Notes under the pieces: generated by a model
Database searches by the model: none
What the model saw: the letters and a program-made list of their open reading frames with translations, nothing else
Told to the model about the DNA's origin: nothing
In this document: in pieces, positions 22,549 to 31,800 of the stretch
Numbering within the stretch: the first letter of the stretch is position 1
Layout: every line of letters starts with the position of its first letter
Translations under genes and position numbers: made by a program
From: Galeruca laticollis
Taxonomy: Eukaryota > Arthropoda > Insecta > Coleoptera > Chrysomelidae
Direction: 5' to 3'
Length of the DNA stretch: 64,000 nucleotides
Assembly: GCA_963921935.1 (NCBI GenBank)
Contig: OY998180.1
Span: 43,547,231 to 43,611,230 of the forward strand

Positions 22549-22859
22549 TACCACTCCTCTTCAGTAACCTCTTTATTTTTGCGTGCTTTCCCATGAAAAC
22601 ACTTGTTGTGTGCTCTTTGTTTTTGTTAAATTCACGCGTTATCCATTTTTCATCTTGTTTCTTCACCTTGGGTTAGTTTTTTCCAGACAGGAGGGCTTTA
22701 TGCGCCTCCGTGTTGATATTGGTTGTTGTTCCAAAATCGGAATCTTCCAATTGATGGCGCAAATGTGCGTTTGGTTGTCCTGTTATTTTCCGTTGTTTGT
22801 GTTCTTCCATGTTTCATTCAACATCATTGCTCCCAAGTTCCACATCCATACTTGGTTAT

Positions 22860-22906
22860 ACCGTACTGATGGAGGCTAATGAGCTAGATACATGAATGTT
22901 TACGGT
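22860..22906 (+). ncRNA. Hammerhead-like motif, copy 7 (core mutated)
   Basis: The core reads CTGATGG and GATA, and stem III is ACATGAATGT, so it is expected to be inactive. A short duplication (tttttacggtt) follows the 3' side of stem I. This is the last, most degenerate unit, at the array edge. Confidence 0.6.
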
Positions 22907-22957
22907 TTTTACGGTTACCACTCCTCTTCAGTAACCTCTTTATTTCTGCGTGCTTTC

Positions 22958-22961
<4 letters not shown>

Positions 22962-23022
<61 letters not shown>
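22962..23022. repeat. (TA)n microsatellite
   Basis: A pure TA tract ending the ribozyme-bearing array. Confidence 0.95.
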
Positions 23023-23025
<3 letters not shown>

Positions 23026-23718
23026 GACATTTTTTATGGCAGTAATTCTACATATATTAACCCTAGAGTTTTCTGTTGATGACTGTTAAATGTAATATTT
23101 GTCAGTAAAACAGTTCTTGAAATATAAAAAAAACAGAACGTTGTAGGACATGCTGTACATTGTCATATTGAAACATTTCAAAGCATTCCTCAGAAATACA
23201 ATGAAAGGAGAAAGACCTGTTATTTAATATATAATATGAACCTACATTATTTTGTGTTTAAAAGCAAATAATTGATGATGTAAGGTACCTACTCGAGTTA
23301 TGTCAGATATGTTGTTCGAAATATTTTTGAAGTATGTAAAAGATTTGGATATTTCAATTCTTCAGTATGTGTTGGAAATGTGAGTTCAAAAGCAATTTAA
23401 TGTTAAATGAAAAAAATTTATATTACTATTACGAACAAACATTATAATTATATAAATTTATATAAATTAATAGATTTCTGTTTTTTTCAACAGAATCTAC
23501 AATTTAAAATTTAGAAATGAAACTTTTGATGCGAAGTTAACTTGGGGCTTAAAATGAATTGATAACATAGAATAGAAATAGAGACAACGTTAAAAAAATC
23601 TATTTAGAAAAACGACGTTGTTGGTGGGGACCCATCAGAAAAAATTGCCCAATGAAATAAAAAAATGTACAACAAACTAGAATATCTAAAATAACTAGAA
23701 GGGATTCGCCAACACTTA
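23023..23718. other. Unannotated AT-rich stretch
   Basis: No ORF, repeat or transposon end could be supported. Confidence 0.4.
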
Positions 23719-24150
23719 GGCCTTTCGTACACTGGGCTACGCAAGTATGCGATACTCGACGACTCAAGTATCGTGGTGATTACCGCAATACATTATATTG
23801 GAAGTTCGTACACATCACGCGTAGCCCACGATACACTGCCGACATTCGTCGACGACGTTAGCACGATACACTCACAGTGTGTGAGTGTATCGTGGACGTT
23901 AGTCTCCCGCGACCAGCCAGCTCAGGTAGTAGCTACTGACGTCGTCGAGACTTTCAAATATGGCGGAGCAATTATTGAATATAAAAATTGTTTCCGAAGT
24001 AGAGAAATATCCTTGTCTATACAATTACAAGCTAAAAGACTATTCAAAAAAAGATGTGACAGAAAAAGCGTGGTCGGAGGTGGGGAAAGCCACAAACTTA
24101 ACAGGTATGTTCTTAAAAATGTTTTTATTTTTTAATGTACTAAATGCATA
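23719..24150 (+). mobile_element. 5' end of a Harbinger-like DNA transposon
   Basis: The sequence GGCCTTTCGTACACTGGG begins directly after a TTA (23716-23718), the target triplet of PIF/Harbinger elements. The next 230 bp are GC-richer than their surroundings. They are full of short direct and inverted blocks (gcgatac, cacgata, tatcgtgg), as in transposase-binding subterminal regions. A MADF-domain exon follows. No matching inverted end is seen downstream, so this is a 5' fragment or the other end has decayed. Confidence 0.45.
23960..24104 (+). pseudogene. MADF-domain DNA-binding protein, first exon
   Basis: The ATG at 23960 opens MAEQLLNIKIVSEVEKYPCLYNYKLKDYSKKDVTEK...; the motif pattern 'L(I/L)..V..YP.LYN.....Y......W..V' is the start of a MADF (Myb/SANT-like) domain. 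After 145 nt a good splice donor (ACAG|GTATGT) follows, so the rest of the domain should be on a second exon, which I could not find. Such proteins accompany the transposase in Harbinger-like elements and bind the element ends; they also occur as ordinary host regulators. The GGCCTTTCG/TTA context upstream favours a transposon origin. No downstream exon or poly(A) signal is visible before the LINE insertion at 24674. Confidence 0.55.
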
Positions 24151-24671
24151 ATATGTGTTGATCAGGTAGATATATACTATATTGAATTGAAACGAAATAA
24201 AAACTAGCAGGCATCTCCTTGAATCAGCGGCAACAGCAATGCACGCATATTTTATTGAATTAGTTATTTTATTATTTATACACGTTATAATTCAAAAAAA
24301 GTGGTTGGACTCTAATTTCCTTGCTGTTTCAATTAACTTTTTATAGACTACAGTCGATTAAATGATATAACTATTTTGCCATGGAAGTGCAGCCTGGGCT
24401 TTCAAAAAGTAATTATGAGTAGCTATATAGGCTCTTAAGGTATTTGGTGAAGATTGACCATTAATGTAAAGATTTTGCTGAGGTTGCACTATGACATGAC
24501 GTACACTATTTTAAATTTTTGTTAATTTCATAAAATGATAATATATTTTTTATAATTTATCATAAAAATTCTATTTTATATTATTGTTACTTACTTACTC
24601 AATCCTTATACCCTGTACCCTTATACATGTGGGTTGTTTAGTGGAGTTGAATATGTTGGTATTCTTCTCCA

Positions 24672-24673
<2 letters not shown>
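24151..24673. other. Spacer, possibly the MADF intron
   Basis: AT-rich and without ORFs. A second MADF exon was sought and not found. Confidence 0.4.
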
Positions 24674-24707
<34 letters not shown>

Positions 24708-25588
24708 CTTATTTCAGTCCTGCGTTAGCCTTTTTATCTCGTCCCATTTTAAGTCTCTCATACTTGCTGCTGCCTTCACATCCTCTAACCATGCTCTTCT
24801 TAGTCTTCCCCTGGACTTATGTTGTACCTTTTTTACTATTCTTTCTTCAGCCATTAGTTGTAGGTGCCGCACCATCTCAGTTGAATTTCTTAAAATTTTT
24901 CTTCTATCGATCTTAACACTTTGGATTTTGTGTTGCATTCCTAATTTTATTCTCCTGGTCTTATTTTCTATTTTCCTTACAAATCTCATCTCCACATTTC
25001 GTTTTAGTTTATCTGTCATTGTCCACGTTTCTGCGTCATATGTAAGTATCGGTATTACTATTTTTTTATACACTTGTTTTAATTTCTTTGGGCACCTCTC
25101 TTCCCTAGGAATACATTTTTTATACTGTTAAACAGTCTTCCTCCTGCTGACCTTTCCTGAATTTCCTCCTCTAATTTCTCATTTTCTGATATAATTGAAC
25201 CCAAGTATTTGAATTTTTGGAACTGTTCTATATTTTTCTTTCTGTATGTATTGTATGCTCTTGTCGCTTCTTTCATATTATCATGGTCTTTGTTTTTTGT
25301 TCGTTTATCCTCATATTAATATTTTCTAGCGCCTTCTTGAATATCTCCAGATTTTCTTGCAAATTTTTGTTCTTTTTACTTATAATCACCATGTCATCCG
25401 CATAGCAGAGTTCTGATATTAGTTCCTTTTTCATTTTCCATTATCCTACTTCATATTGCTTAACTTTTTTCTTTGCTTCTTTAATAGTTTCATCTATTAC
25501 CAACGCAAATAATAGTGGGCTCAAGATACATCCCTGTTTAACCCCTAATGTGGTTTCAAATGGTTCTGATTTCTCTTGCTTAACCCTT
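24674..25588 (-). mobile_element. 5'-truncated RTE-like LINE fragment, (GA)n tail
   Basis: The minus strand encodes the second half of a non-LTR reverse transcriptase in broken frames: GVKQGCILSPLLFALVIDE, then LCYADDMVIISKK with the YADD catalytic motif, then FKYLGSIISENEKLEEEI, and the C-terminal ILTYDAETWTMT...RRIKLGM...RGRLRRAWLEDV segment. All are typical of RTE-type 'endonuclease-reverse transcriptase' ORFs. The 3' end on the minus strand is a (GA)n run (TC repeats at 24674-24705), since RTE elements commonly end in short tandem repeats rather than poly(A). Stops and frameshifts separate the pieces, and endonuclease is absent because of 5' truncation at 25588. Confidence 0.8.
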
Positions 25589-28270
25589 AGGTTACCCAGG
25601 ACGTGGTTGCTGTCCATCTATCTGTCCCGGTGGAGACAGAAAGAAAATATGTGGTCATCTGTTCCGCTTACCTTCCGGGAGATCTGGACCAGGAACCTCC
25701 CCCTGCAGCCGTGCGAAAAAGTATCGCTTTCTTCCGGAAATGCAACAAGCCGCTCGTGTTGGGGTGCGACGCTAACGCACACCACAGGGACTGGGGTGGT
25801 TCCAATATCAACAAACGAAGTGAGCAATATTATAATTTTAAAATCGGGGAAGGGCTTATGGTTAACAACAACTTTCGTTACGAAAAATCGCCGAGAACTT
25901 GTAGACATAACAATCACCACGCCTTTTATATGTACGGACATTGTTAACTGAGGACAAGCCGATTAACTCTACCCCAATTTCGAGACAATAAAAGAACTGA
26001 CTATAGTGGGTATGCTAAATCCCTTCAGCCACTTATGCGTGACGTCATTAGGCCCATTCGAAATAGTGCAGAGCTTGAAGTGGCTAATGATCAACTCCAA
26101 ACAGCCCTCATATCTGCCCATCATGATAACTGCCGTCTAAGGGAAAGAAGAGACAATAGAGGTATCCCTTGGTGGATCAGAACACTAAATTTAAAAAGAA
26201 ATAAGTCAGACGACAGGGACAAATATTGCAGCTCTCTAAGGGAGTATAATAAAGCCATTAGAAAGACAAAAAGAGAGTCCTGGGGGAGGTTCTGTCAGAG
26301 TATATCAGACATACCTGCCAGTTCTAGAATCCACAAGATTCTCTCAAGAGATACGGGGCGTGAAGTGGGGTCTCTGAAAAGACCCGACTATACTCATACG
26401 GACTCTATAAAGGAAACGTTAGAGTTTCTATTACAGAAACAATTCCCAGGCAGTCAGATTCTGGAGAACAAGCTGCTGTGCCCACTCGGCCGGCTAATCG
26501 GACTGGTGGAGACGAGTGGAGACTCGCGGCAAAAATTATTTCTCCCAACACAGTTATATGGGTGGTAAACTCTTTTCCCCCCTTTAAACAACCGGGAGAG
26601 GATGGAATCTTCCCGGCTCTTCTCCAAAAAGGTTTTGGTAAAATTTTACAGAGTAAGCCTAGTCTGGAACCATTTTCCACTATAGTGGACGATGGGGAAG
26701 CTTATCTTCATCCAGAAGGCAGGTGGAGTGGATACCTATCTACTCAACTCCTACCGTCCTATCTGCTTAACATCATTCATCCTAAAAACTTTAGAGATGA
26801 TCCTAGATAGATACATTAGGGAGGGCCCCATGGAATATTCCGTTAAATCCCCACCAATACACTTATCAAGAAGGCAAGTCGACAGACCTTGCTCTATTCA
26901 ACCTTGTAGGCAAAATCGACCATTCGCTTAAAAAAAAAAGAGATTACGCTGGGTGCCTTTCTAGACATTGAAGATGCGTTCAATAACGCCCTCCCACAGT
27001 CTCTATCTAAGGCTTTTCATAGGAGAGATAAAGAAAATATAATCTGTAATGATACACCGCAACATCTCGGCACCACTGCACGTAGAGACGGTCAAATTCA
27101 GTCCCGCCAGAGGATGTTCCCAAGGAGATGTACTTTCACCCCTTCTCTGGGCCATTTTGGTAGACGATCTGCTGAATATACTCTCTAAATAGGTGGTGGA
27201 GATCCAATGCTATGCGGATGACCTAACAATCCTAGTTAGGGGGAGCATGAGGAAGCTATTTTCAACATACTTCAACAAGCCCTAAACACGATAAGCAGAT
27301 AGTGCGATAGGGAACATATGTCTGTGAACCCTAGCAAAAATGTAATCGTTCCATTCACACTAAGAAGGAAACTAGATAAACTACCGATACCCTTAGTATC
27401 TTGAGTGCCAATCCAGTTTGAGGAGGAGGTCAAATATCTGGATACAAAATTAACTAAGCCAGACTATCTCTCTGGAATCTCAGAGCGATATGTGGCAAAT
27501 CCTGGGACATAAGCCCCAAGATGATATACTAGATGTATCAAACGGTTATTAAACCAATGGTTTTGTACGGCTCGGTCATCTGGCGGCAAAAAAAAATTGC
27601 CTCGGACGTCCAAAATGAGGCTGTCTGGTATACAGCGCCTCGCGTGTCTGGCCATTACGGGAGCTATGTTGACGACACCGACACTTGCCATGGAGACCAT
27701 CCTAAACCGAACCCCTCTGCATATAGAGCTAGAGATGGAAGCTAGGATGGTCCCCTACAGACTCTTAATAACAAGTAGCTATGGCAACAAGGAGCTACAA
27801 AGAGATCACACGGGTCTGCTGAGTGAAATCAGTAATCACCACATACTCGGAATGATGCCAGACTCGCTAGCTCCCCAGCTGCACATAGAAAAAGCCTACA
27901 TCGTCCTCTTTCATGAGAGATATGATTGGCTTAGGAGTGACAATTTCTTTTCACCCTCAGACGATGTGCTGTTCGTGAACGGCTCTAAAACCGAGAACGG
28001 TGTAGGAGCGGGAGTTTATGGAACTAACCCATTATACCTTGGCAAATTCACTACTATCTTCCAAGCAGGGAAGATATCTATAGAGCTGGGCGTCAGAGAG
28101 CTGAGTAACAGGCATCCGGTGAACAGGTCTATTAAAATCATCTCAGACAGCCAAGCAGCCCTAAAAGCACTGAGCTCCAATCGAGTGAACTCTAGGCTCA
28201 TTTGGAACTACATTCAGATCCTTGACCATCTGGGCAAGCGGAACAAAGTTGATCATAACAACTATAGATG
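25589..28270 (+). pseudogene. Jockey-superfamily LINE ORF2, 5'- and 3'-truncated
   Basis: Plus-strand pieces in order: the end of an AP-type endonuclease (VVICSAYLPG..., with the conserved GCDANAHHRDWG at about 25764), linker, reverse transcriptase (KQPGEDGIFPALLQKGF; YRPICLTSFILKTLE; AFLDIEDAFNNA; CSQGDVLSPLLWAILVDDLL; CYADDLTILVRG), thumb (IQRLACLAITGAM), and RNase H (FVNGSKTENGVGAGVYG; IISDSQAALKALSSNRV). The presence of RNase H and these signatures fit the R1/Loa side of the Jockey superfamily. The frame breaks many times and the copy stops inside RNase H, so it is long dead. Its left edge coincides with the end of the RTE-like fragment. Confidence 0.8.
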
Positions 28271-29009
28271 TCGCTGGATATTATGTACCATTTTTCACAA
28301 GAGTATGTTCCCTACCCCGATGATTGTTTTCAGTCGTTCTCAGAACAAGATGGAAAACAAAAAGATTAAAAAAATTGAATAATTCACTGAACTGAAGCTT
28401 TTCAAACGTGGTCTGTTATAGACCACATGTACAACAATGATAATATGTAATTTTGCAGATTTTTGTTGAGAAGGGGAGCAGATTATAGAAAGTAAAAAAT
28501 ATTAAAGAATTTAAAGAAAAATGTCGGAGTGTGAAGAGTTGATTTTAAATTGGATATTAGTATGTATATTGGATAATGTCATTTATGGATATAAAAGGGT
28601 TCCCAATATCTGAGTGTGTTCCAGGACTATGAAAAGTAATATTGCGTGTATGTTTATATACGTTTATATGGATGGACTATGGTTTAGAATAGCCGATCTG
28701 TTTGCAATTCTGTTCGTTGTTTGTCGTAATTTTCAAGTCTGTACGTAGCTTGTAATATAGACAACCACTGTAGTTCTATGTCCCGCGTTTCAACCAGATG
28801 CAGTGATTTGCCCATTTTACTAAGCAGTTTTGAAAAACAACTGAACATTTACTAAACAGATGGTATGCACTACCTAAGATTAAAACACTATAGATCTGAA
28901 TCCAAACCTGCCTATCATCTTAATAAAACTTGATTAAATGAGGTGATATTAGCTTTAAAATATTAGTAGATACAATAATAAAACATCAGGCCAGATATTT
29001 TAACAAACA
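28271..29009. other. Unannotated stretch
   Basis: AT-rich, without ORFs or recognised repeats. It separates two LINE copies. Base composition becomes GC-rich sharply at about 29010, where the next LINE begins. Confidence 0.4.
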
Positions 29010-29663
29010 GGGTCTACATCAGTAGGTATATCCGTAGTTCGTCGTTGTTCGTCGGAATATTTGTTGATGTGGAGGGGGTGAAGTACCAACCCGGCGCGTC
29101 TCCAGGTGGCAGATAGGAGAGGTCTCTGAGATGATTTTATATGAGGAGGACGTCTGCGGAGAAATACCTGGGGGCTCGATGTGTCTAAAAACTCAACTGG
29201 CAGCACTCGAACACCTTGCCGCGGACCAACTTTACCTGTCCCAGCTGTAATATCGTGGCTAAGGGATTGCACACAGGGTTACGATGCCAGGAGAAATTTC
29301 GAGCTTACCTCGAAATAACCTGTTATACCAATGTCTCCTGGCTGTCTGTGGTCAAGTCTCGCGGGCTAGTGGGAGGGGGGGGGGGGGTCTTGGCTTTACT
29401 GCCCGGACCAAGAGGAGACAACCTCATTAAAAACCAAAAGTCAAGGTGGGAAACCAGGCCGAAGAATGCGTGGCTATATAGGAGAATAGTCCTTACTGGT
29501 TTCGACCTTGGAGCACCGGGGGGAACCCCGTTGTATTAAATCCCTTACCTCTGCATGCGGGGCTCTGCAGCGGTGGACCATAATGACCCTAGTGGAGAAA
29601 ACCTCTACCTCTTCATCCGGGTACGTCACAGAGGAAAAAAGGCCAAACGGCACATAAGATCGT
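29010..29663 (+). other. LINE 5' untranslated region with poly(G) run
   Basis: GC-rich leader of the LINE, without a long ORF in the sense direction. It contains a run of about 13 G at 29376-29388. An internal promoter would be expected in such a leader; no specific motif is claimed. Confidence 0.45.
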
Positions 29664-30608
29664 ATGCCGTTCGACCTCCCAAAACTGGGAGAACCAGGCG
29701 GCATAGACGACCCACTGAGAAAAGGCCTTAGTGAAGCAGGGGTGCGGAAATATCTGCGATTCCTCAATCAGAGAATATCTCCTGAAGCGGCTAGGAAGCA
29801 GGTTATTCAGCGCCCAACACCCCCGAAGGAACCACCAACGGGGAAGGTAAAGCTGAAAAGAGGCCCGGAGCATATCACTCCTCCGCAGCGACCTCTCAGT
29901 AAAAAACCAAAAACAGCTGCAACGGTAACCGGGCAAGGCACTAGTTACGCAGCAGCTGTTAAAACAGGGAAGGCTTTCGGGATGGGAATAATGCCCAAGA
30001 ATTATCCTGGGGTCATCTTGAAAGCAGAGCAGCTCTCCATCCTGGAAGACACTCTGGTGGAAGAGCTGTGCCAGAGCAAGGAGAAGGGGATCCACTTCTC
30101 AGGTATTCATTTCCGTTGTGGAATAATACTGGTGGACTGTGGGTCCCAAGAATCGGCAGACTGGCTCATGAGGTCAGCGCCGAAATTAAACTCTTGGGAA
30201 GGACCCGAATTGGTGGCTCGAATCGCAAAGCCGGTCACCATAATGGTGTTCTTCCCAAGAAGCCACGACATGAAATTGGAGGAGATTCTCCAACTTGTCG
30301 AGGTTCAGAACTCCAACCTCACGACTGGGGCTTGGAAGATCCTGAACTCTAAAAAAGAGGGACATGTAACTATCCTCACGATTGGGATCGATCACCAAAC
30401 TGGGGAGGCTCTGATGGCAGGAGGTTACGCGCTAAACTACTGTTTTGGGCGTATCCCTGTCTCGGGGCTGGAAAAAAAAGAACCCTGCGGAGGATCCAGA
30501 GGACATGGAGATACCCTCCACATCCGGAATTTCTGGAAAATGAGAAAAAGGCGAAAGCTTGACCTTGGATCAGCCCTAGATCTCCTCCGGCTCTGCTGGG
30601 GTGACTAG
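29664..30608 (+). CDS. LINE ORF1 protein, DUF4780-type
   Basis: 314 codons from an ATG immediately preceded by an in-frame TAA two codons upstream, which fixes the start. The N-terminal third is basic and Pro-rich (PTPPKEPPTGKVKLKRG), followed by SYAAAVKTGK. The middle (about residues 110-265) is a compact domain with VILKAEQLSILEDTLVEEL, HFSGIHFRCGIILVDC and ALMAGGYALNYCFGRIPV. I recognise these as the DUF4780-type domain found in ORF1 proteins of insect LINEs. It would act as the RNA-binding chaperone of the ribonucleoprotein. There is no CCHC knuckle in the part that is open. The last 40 codons look unlike coding sequence and may be a frameshifted tail. It is the only long intact ORF in this LINE. 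Confidence 0.7.
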   Translation: MPFDLPKLGEPGGIDDPLRKGLSEAGVRKYLRFLNQRISPEAARKQVIQRPTPPKEPPTGKVKLKRGPEHITPPQRPLSKKPKTAATVTGQGTSYAAAVKTGKAFGMGIMPKNYPGVILKAEQLSILEDTLVEELCQSKEKGIHFSGIHFRCGIILVDCGSQESADWLMRSAPKLNSWEGPELVARIAKPVTIMVFFPRSHDMKLEEILQLVEVQNSNLTTGAWKILNSKKEGHVTILTIGIDHQTGEALMAGGYALNYCFGRIPVSGLEKKEPCGGSRGHGDTLHIRNFWKMRKRRKLDLGSALDLLRLCWGD

Positions 30609-30785
30609 GGATGCGGAGATCGCCTCTGCATCCCGGGAAACTGGGCGGAGCAGCCTGGTTGTCGAGAGTCTGACTCGAGATCAAGGAACCTGCTCGAGGA
30701 AGATATTGCCATAGTGGTCGAGGAGGGATGAATAGAGGCTGAGTAACTCGGCCTTTTTCATCCATAATAATTCACCTTCACGTTC

Positions 30786-30793
30786 ACGAATGT
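30786..30793 (+). repeat. Target-site duplication (left), ACGAATGT
   Basis: Identical to 31801-31808. The pair brackets the RTE-like insertion exactly. Confidence 0.75.
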
Positions 30794-31800
30794 CTTCTTC
30801 TTCTTCTTCTTTTAAATAGACCTATTGGTCTGTTGCTTGCTGAAGCCATCTCTGGATGGTTTCTTGCGAGGTGGACTGCCAGCTTTCCTGCCACCTTTTT
30901 GGGGGTCTTCCTGGTGGGCGATTTCCGTGTGGCTTGCTTTTCATCATTATTCTCGGTAATCTGTTTTCGTCCATTCTTCGTACGTGCGCGTACCATTCTC
31001 TTCGTCTCTGTCTGCCCCATCTGACTATGTCTACTATGCTGCATTGAGCTCGTATGTCAGTGTTTCTTATCCTGTCCCGTCTGGTCTTCCCTAGGATAGT
31101 TCGTAGGATTTTCATTTCGGCCGAGCGCAGCATACTTTTTGTTTTATTTGTGTCTTCGCGTACTTCTATTCCGTAAGTCATAATAGGTCTGATGCAAGTC
31201 TTATAGATCTACATCTTGCTATCTGTTCCCATGTGCTGGTTTGACCATATCACATCTCTAAGACATCCTGACAGAGCTGCTGCTTTAGTTATGAGACTTC
31301 TTACTTCTTTCGCCGGATCGTGGTAGCTGCAGATGTCCATGCCTAGATATTTAAAGACATTGAGTTGCTCGATTGGCTTATCCTCTACAACCGCTTTACA
31401 CCTGACAGATTCTCTGGAGAATGTCATAGCTTTGGTTTTTGATGTTGAAATTGCCATGTTGAGTTGTTGGCTGACTTGATAGAATTTAAACAGCTGTCTC
31501 TGAAGATCGTTCTCCGTTTCTGCTATAATAGCTGCGTCGTCTGCATAGCAGACCATAGATATTTTTGAGTGGCCCATTCTGTACCCCAAATCTAAGGATG
31601 TGACTTGTTGTATTATTTCATCCATCAGGAGGTTGAAAAGGAAAGGGCTCAGGCTGTCACCCTGCCTAATTCCGCCTGGTGTTTTTATGTTGGATGTAGT
31701 TTGTTCTCCTGACTTAATCTTTGTCACATTTCCAGTGTTTAAGTTTTTAATTAGTTTGGTGATTTGGGACGGGGACTGTCTTTTTGTTAGAATTTGTAGG
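30794..31800 (-). mobile_element. RTE-like LINE fragment nested in another LINE
   Basis: 1007 bp on the minus strand, 5'-truncated, flanked by ACGAATGT on both sides. It encodes reverse transcriptase motifs GIRQGDSLSPFLFNLLMDE and CYADDAAIIAE, followed by FKYLGMDICSYHDPAKEV, then in another frame the C-terminal region MTYGIEVREDTNKTKS...RRREWYAHVRRMDENRLP...GRPPKRW. The 3' end is an (AAG)n tail (TTC repeats at 30794-30812). It belongs to a different subfamily from the fragment at 24.7-25.6 kb, since the motif-B region differs (GIRQGDSLSP versus GVKQGCILSP). One frameshift separates the RT core and the C-terminal part. Confidence 0.85.

Larger units (their letters stand above)
20442..22961 (+). 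repeat. Seven-unit tandem array, about 358 bp per unit
   Basis: It starts at 'tttatttttgcgtgc' and ends about 20 bp into an eighth unit, where (TA)n begins. Ribozyme motifs start at 20730, 21088, 21446, 21803, 22157, 22502 and 22860, giving periods of 358, 358, 357, 354, 345 and 358. Units are roughly 95% alike. Two sub-variants alternate: copies 1 and 4 share 'cacacccatac' and loop AATT, while copies 3 and 5 share TACAGT. This points to amplification of multi-unit blocks. Each unit has a hammerhead-like fold followed by a hairpin (GGTTAC...GTAACC). No protein-coding role is apparent. The closest known category is the metazoan retrozyme, or a hammerhead-bearing satellite. Confidence 0.85.

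Noticed and set aside
20543..22879. Plus-strand 70-110 codon frames in each ribozyme-bearing unit
   Set aside because: Recurrent simply because the unit repeats. They lack a domain and run through the ribozyme and hairpin, so they are not treated as genes.
20442..22961. CRISPR array
   Set aside because: Units are about 358 bp and homogeneous throughout, with no short repeat/unique spacer structure; the context is animal.
23059..23080. piggyBac end (ttaaccctagag)
   Set aside because: Only a TTAACCCTAG-like string. No partner end and no link to the piggyBac pseudogene 25 kb away.
29000..29272. Open minus-strand frame of 90 codons in the LINE leader
   Set aside because: Antisense to the LINE in a GC-rich leader, no recognisable domain, and explained by low stop frequency at high GC.
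30376..30765. Open minus-strand frame over LINE ORF1
   Set aside because: Shadow of the DUF4780-type ORF1 on the other strand.
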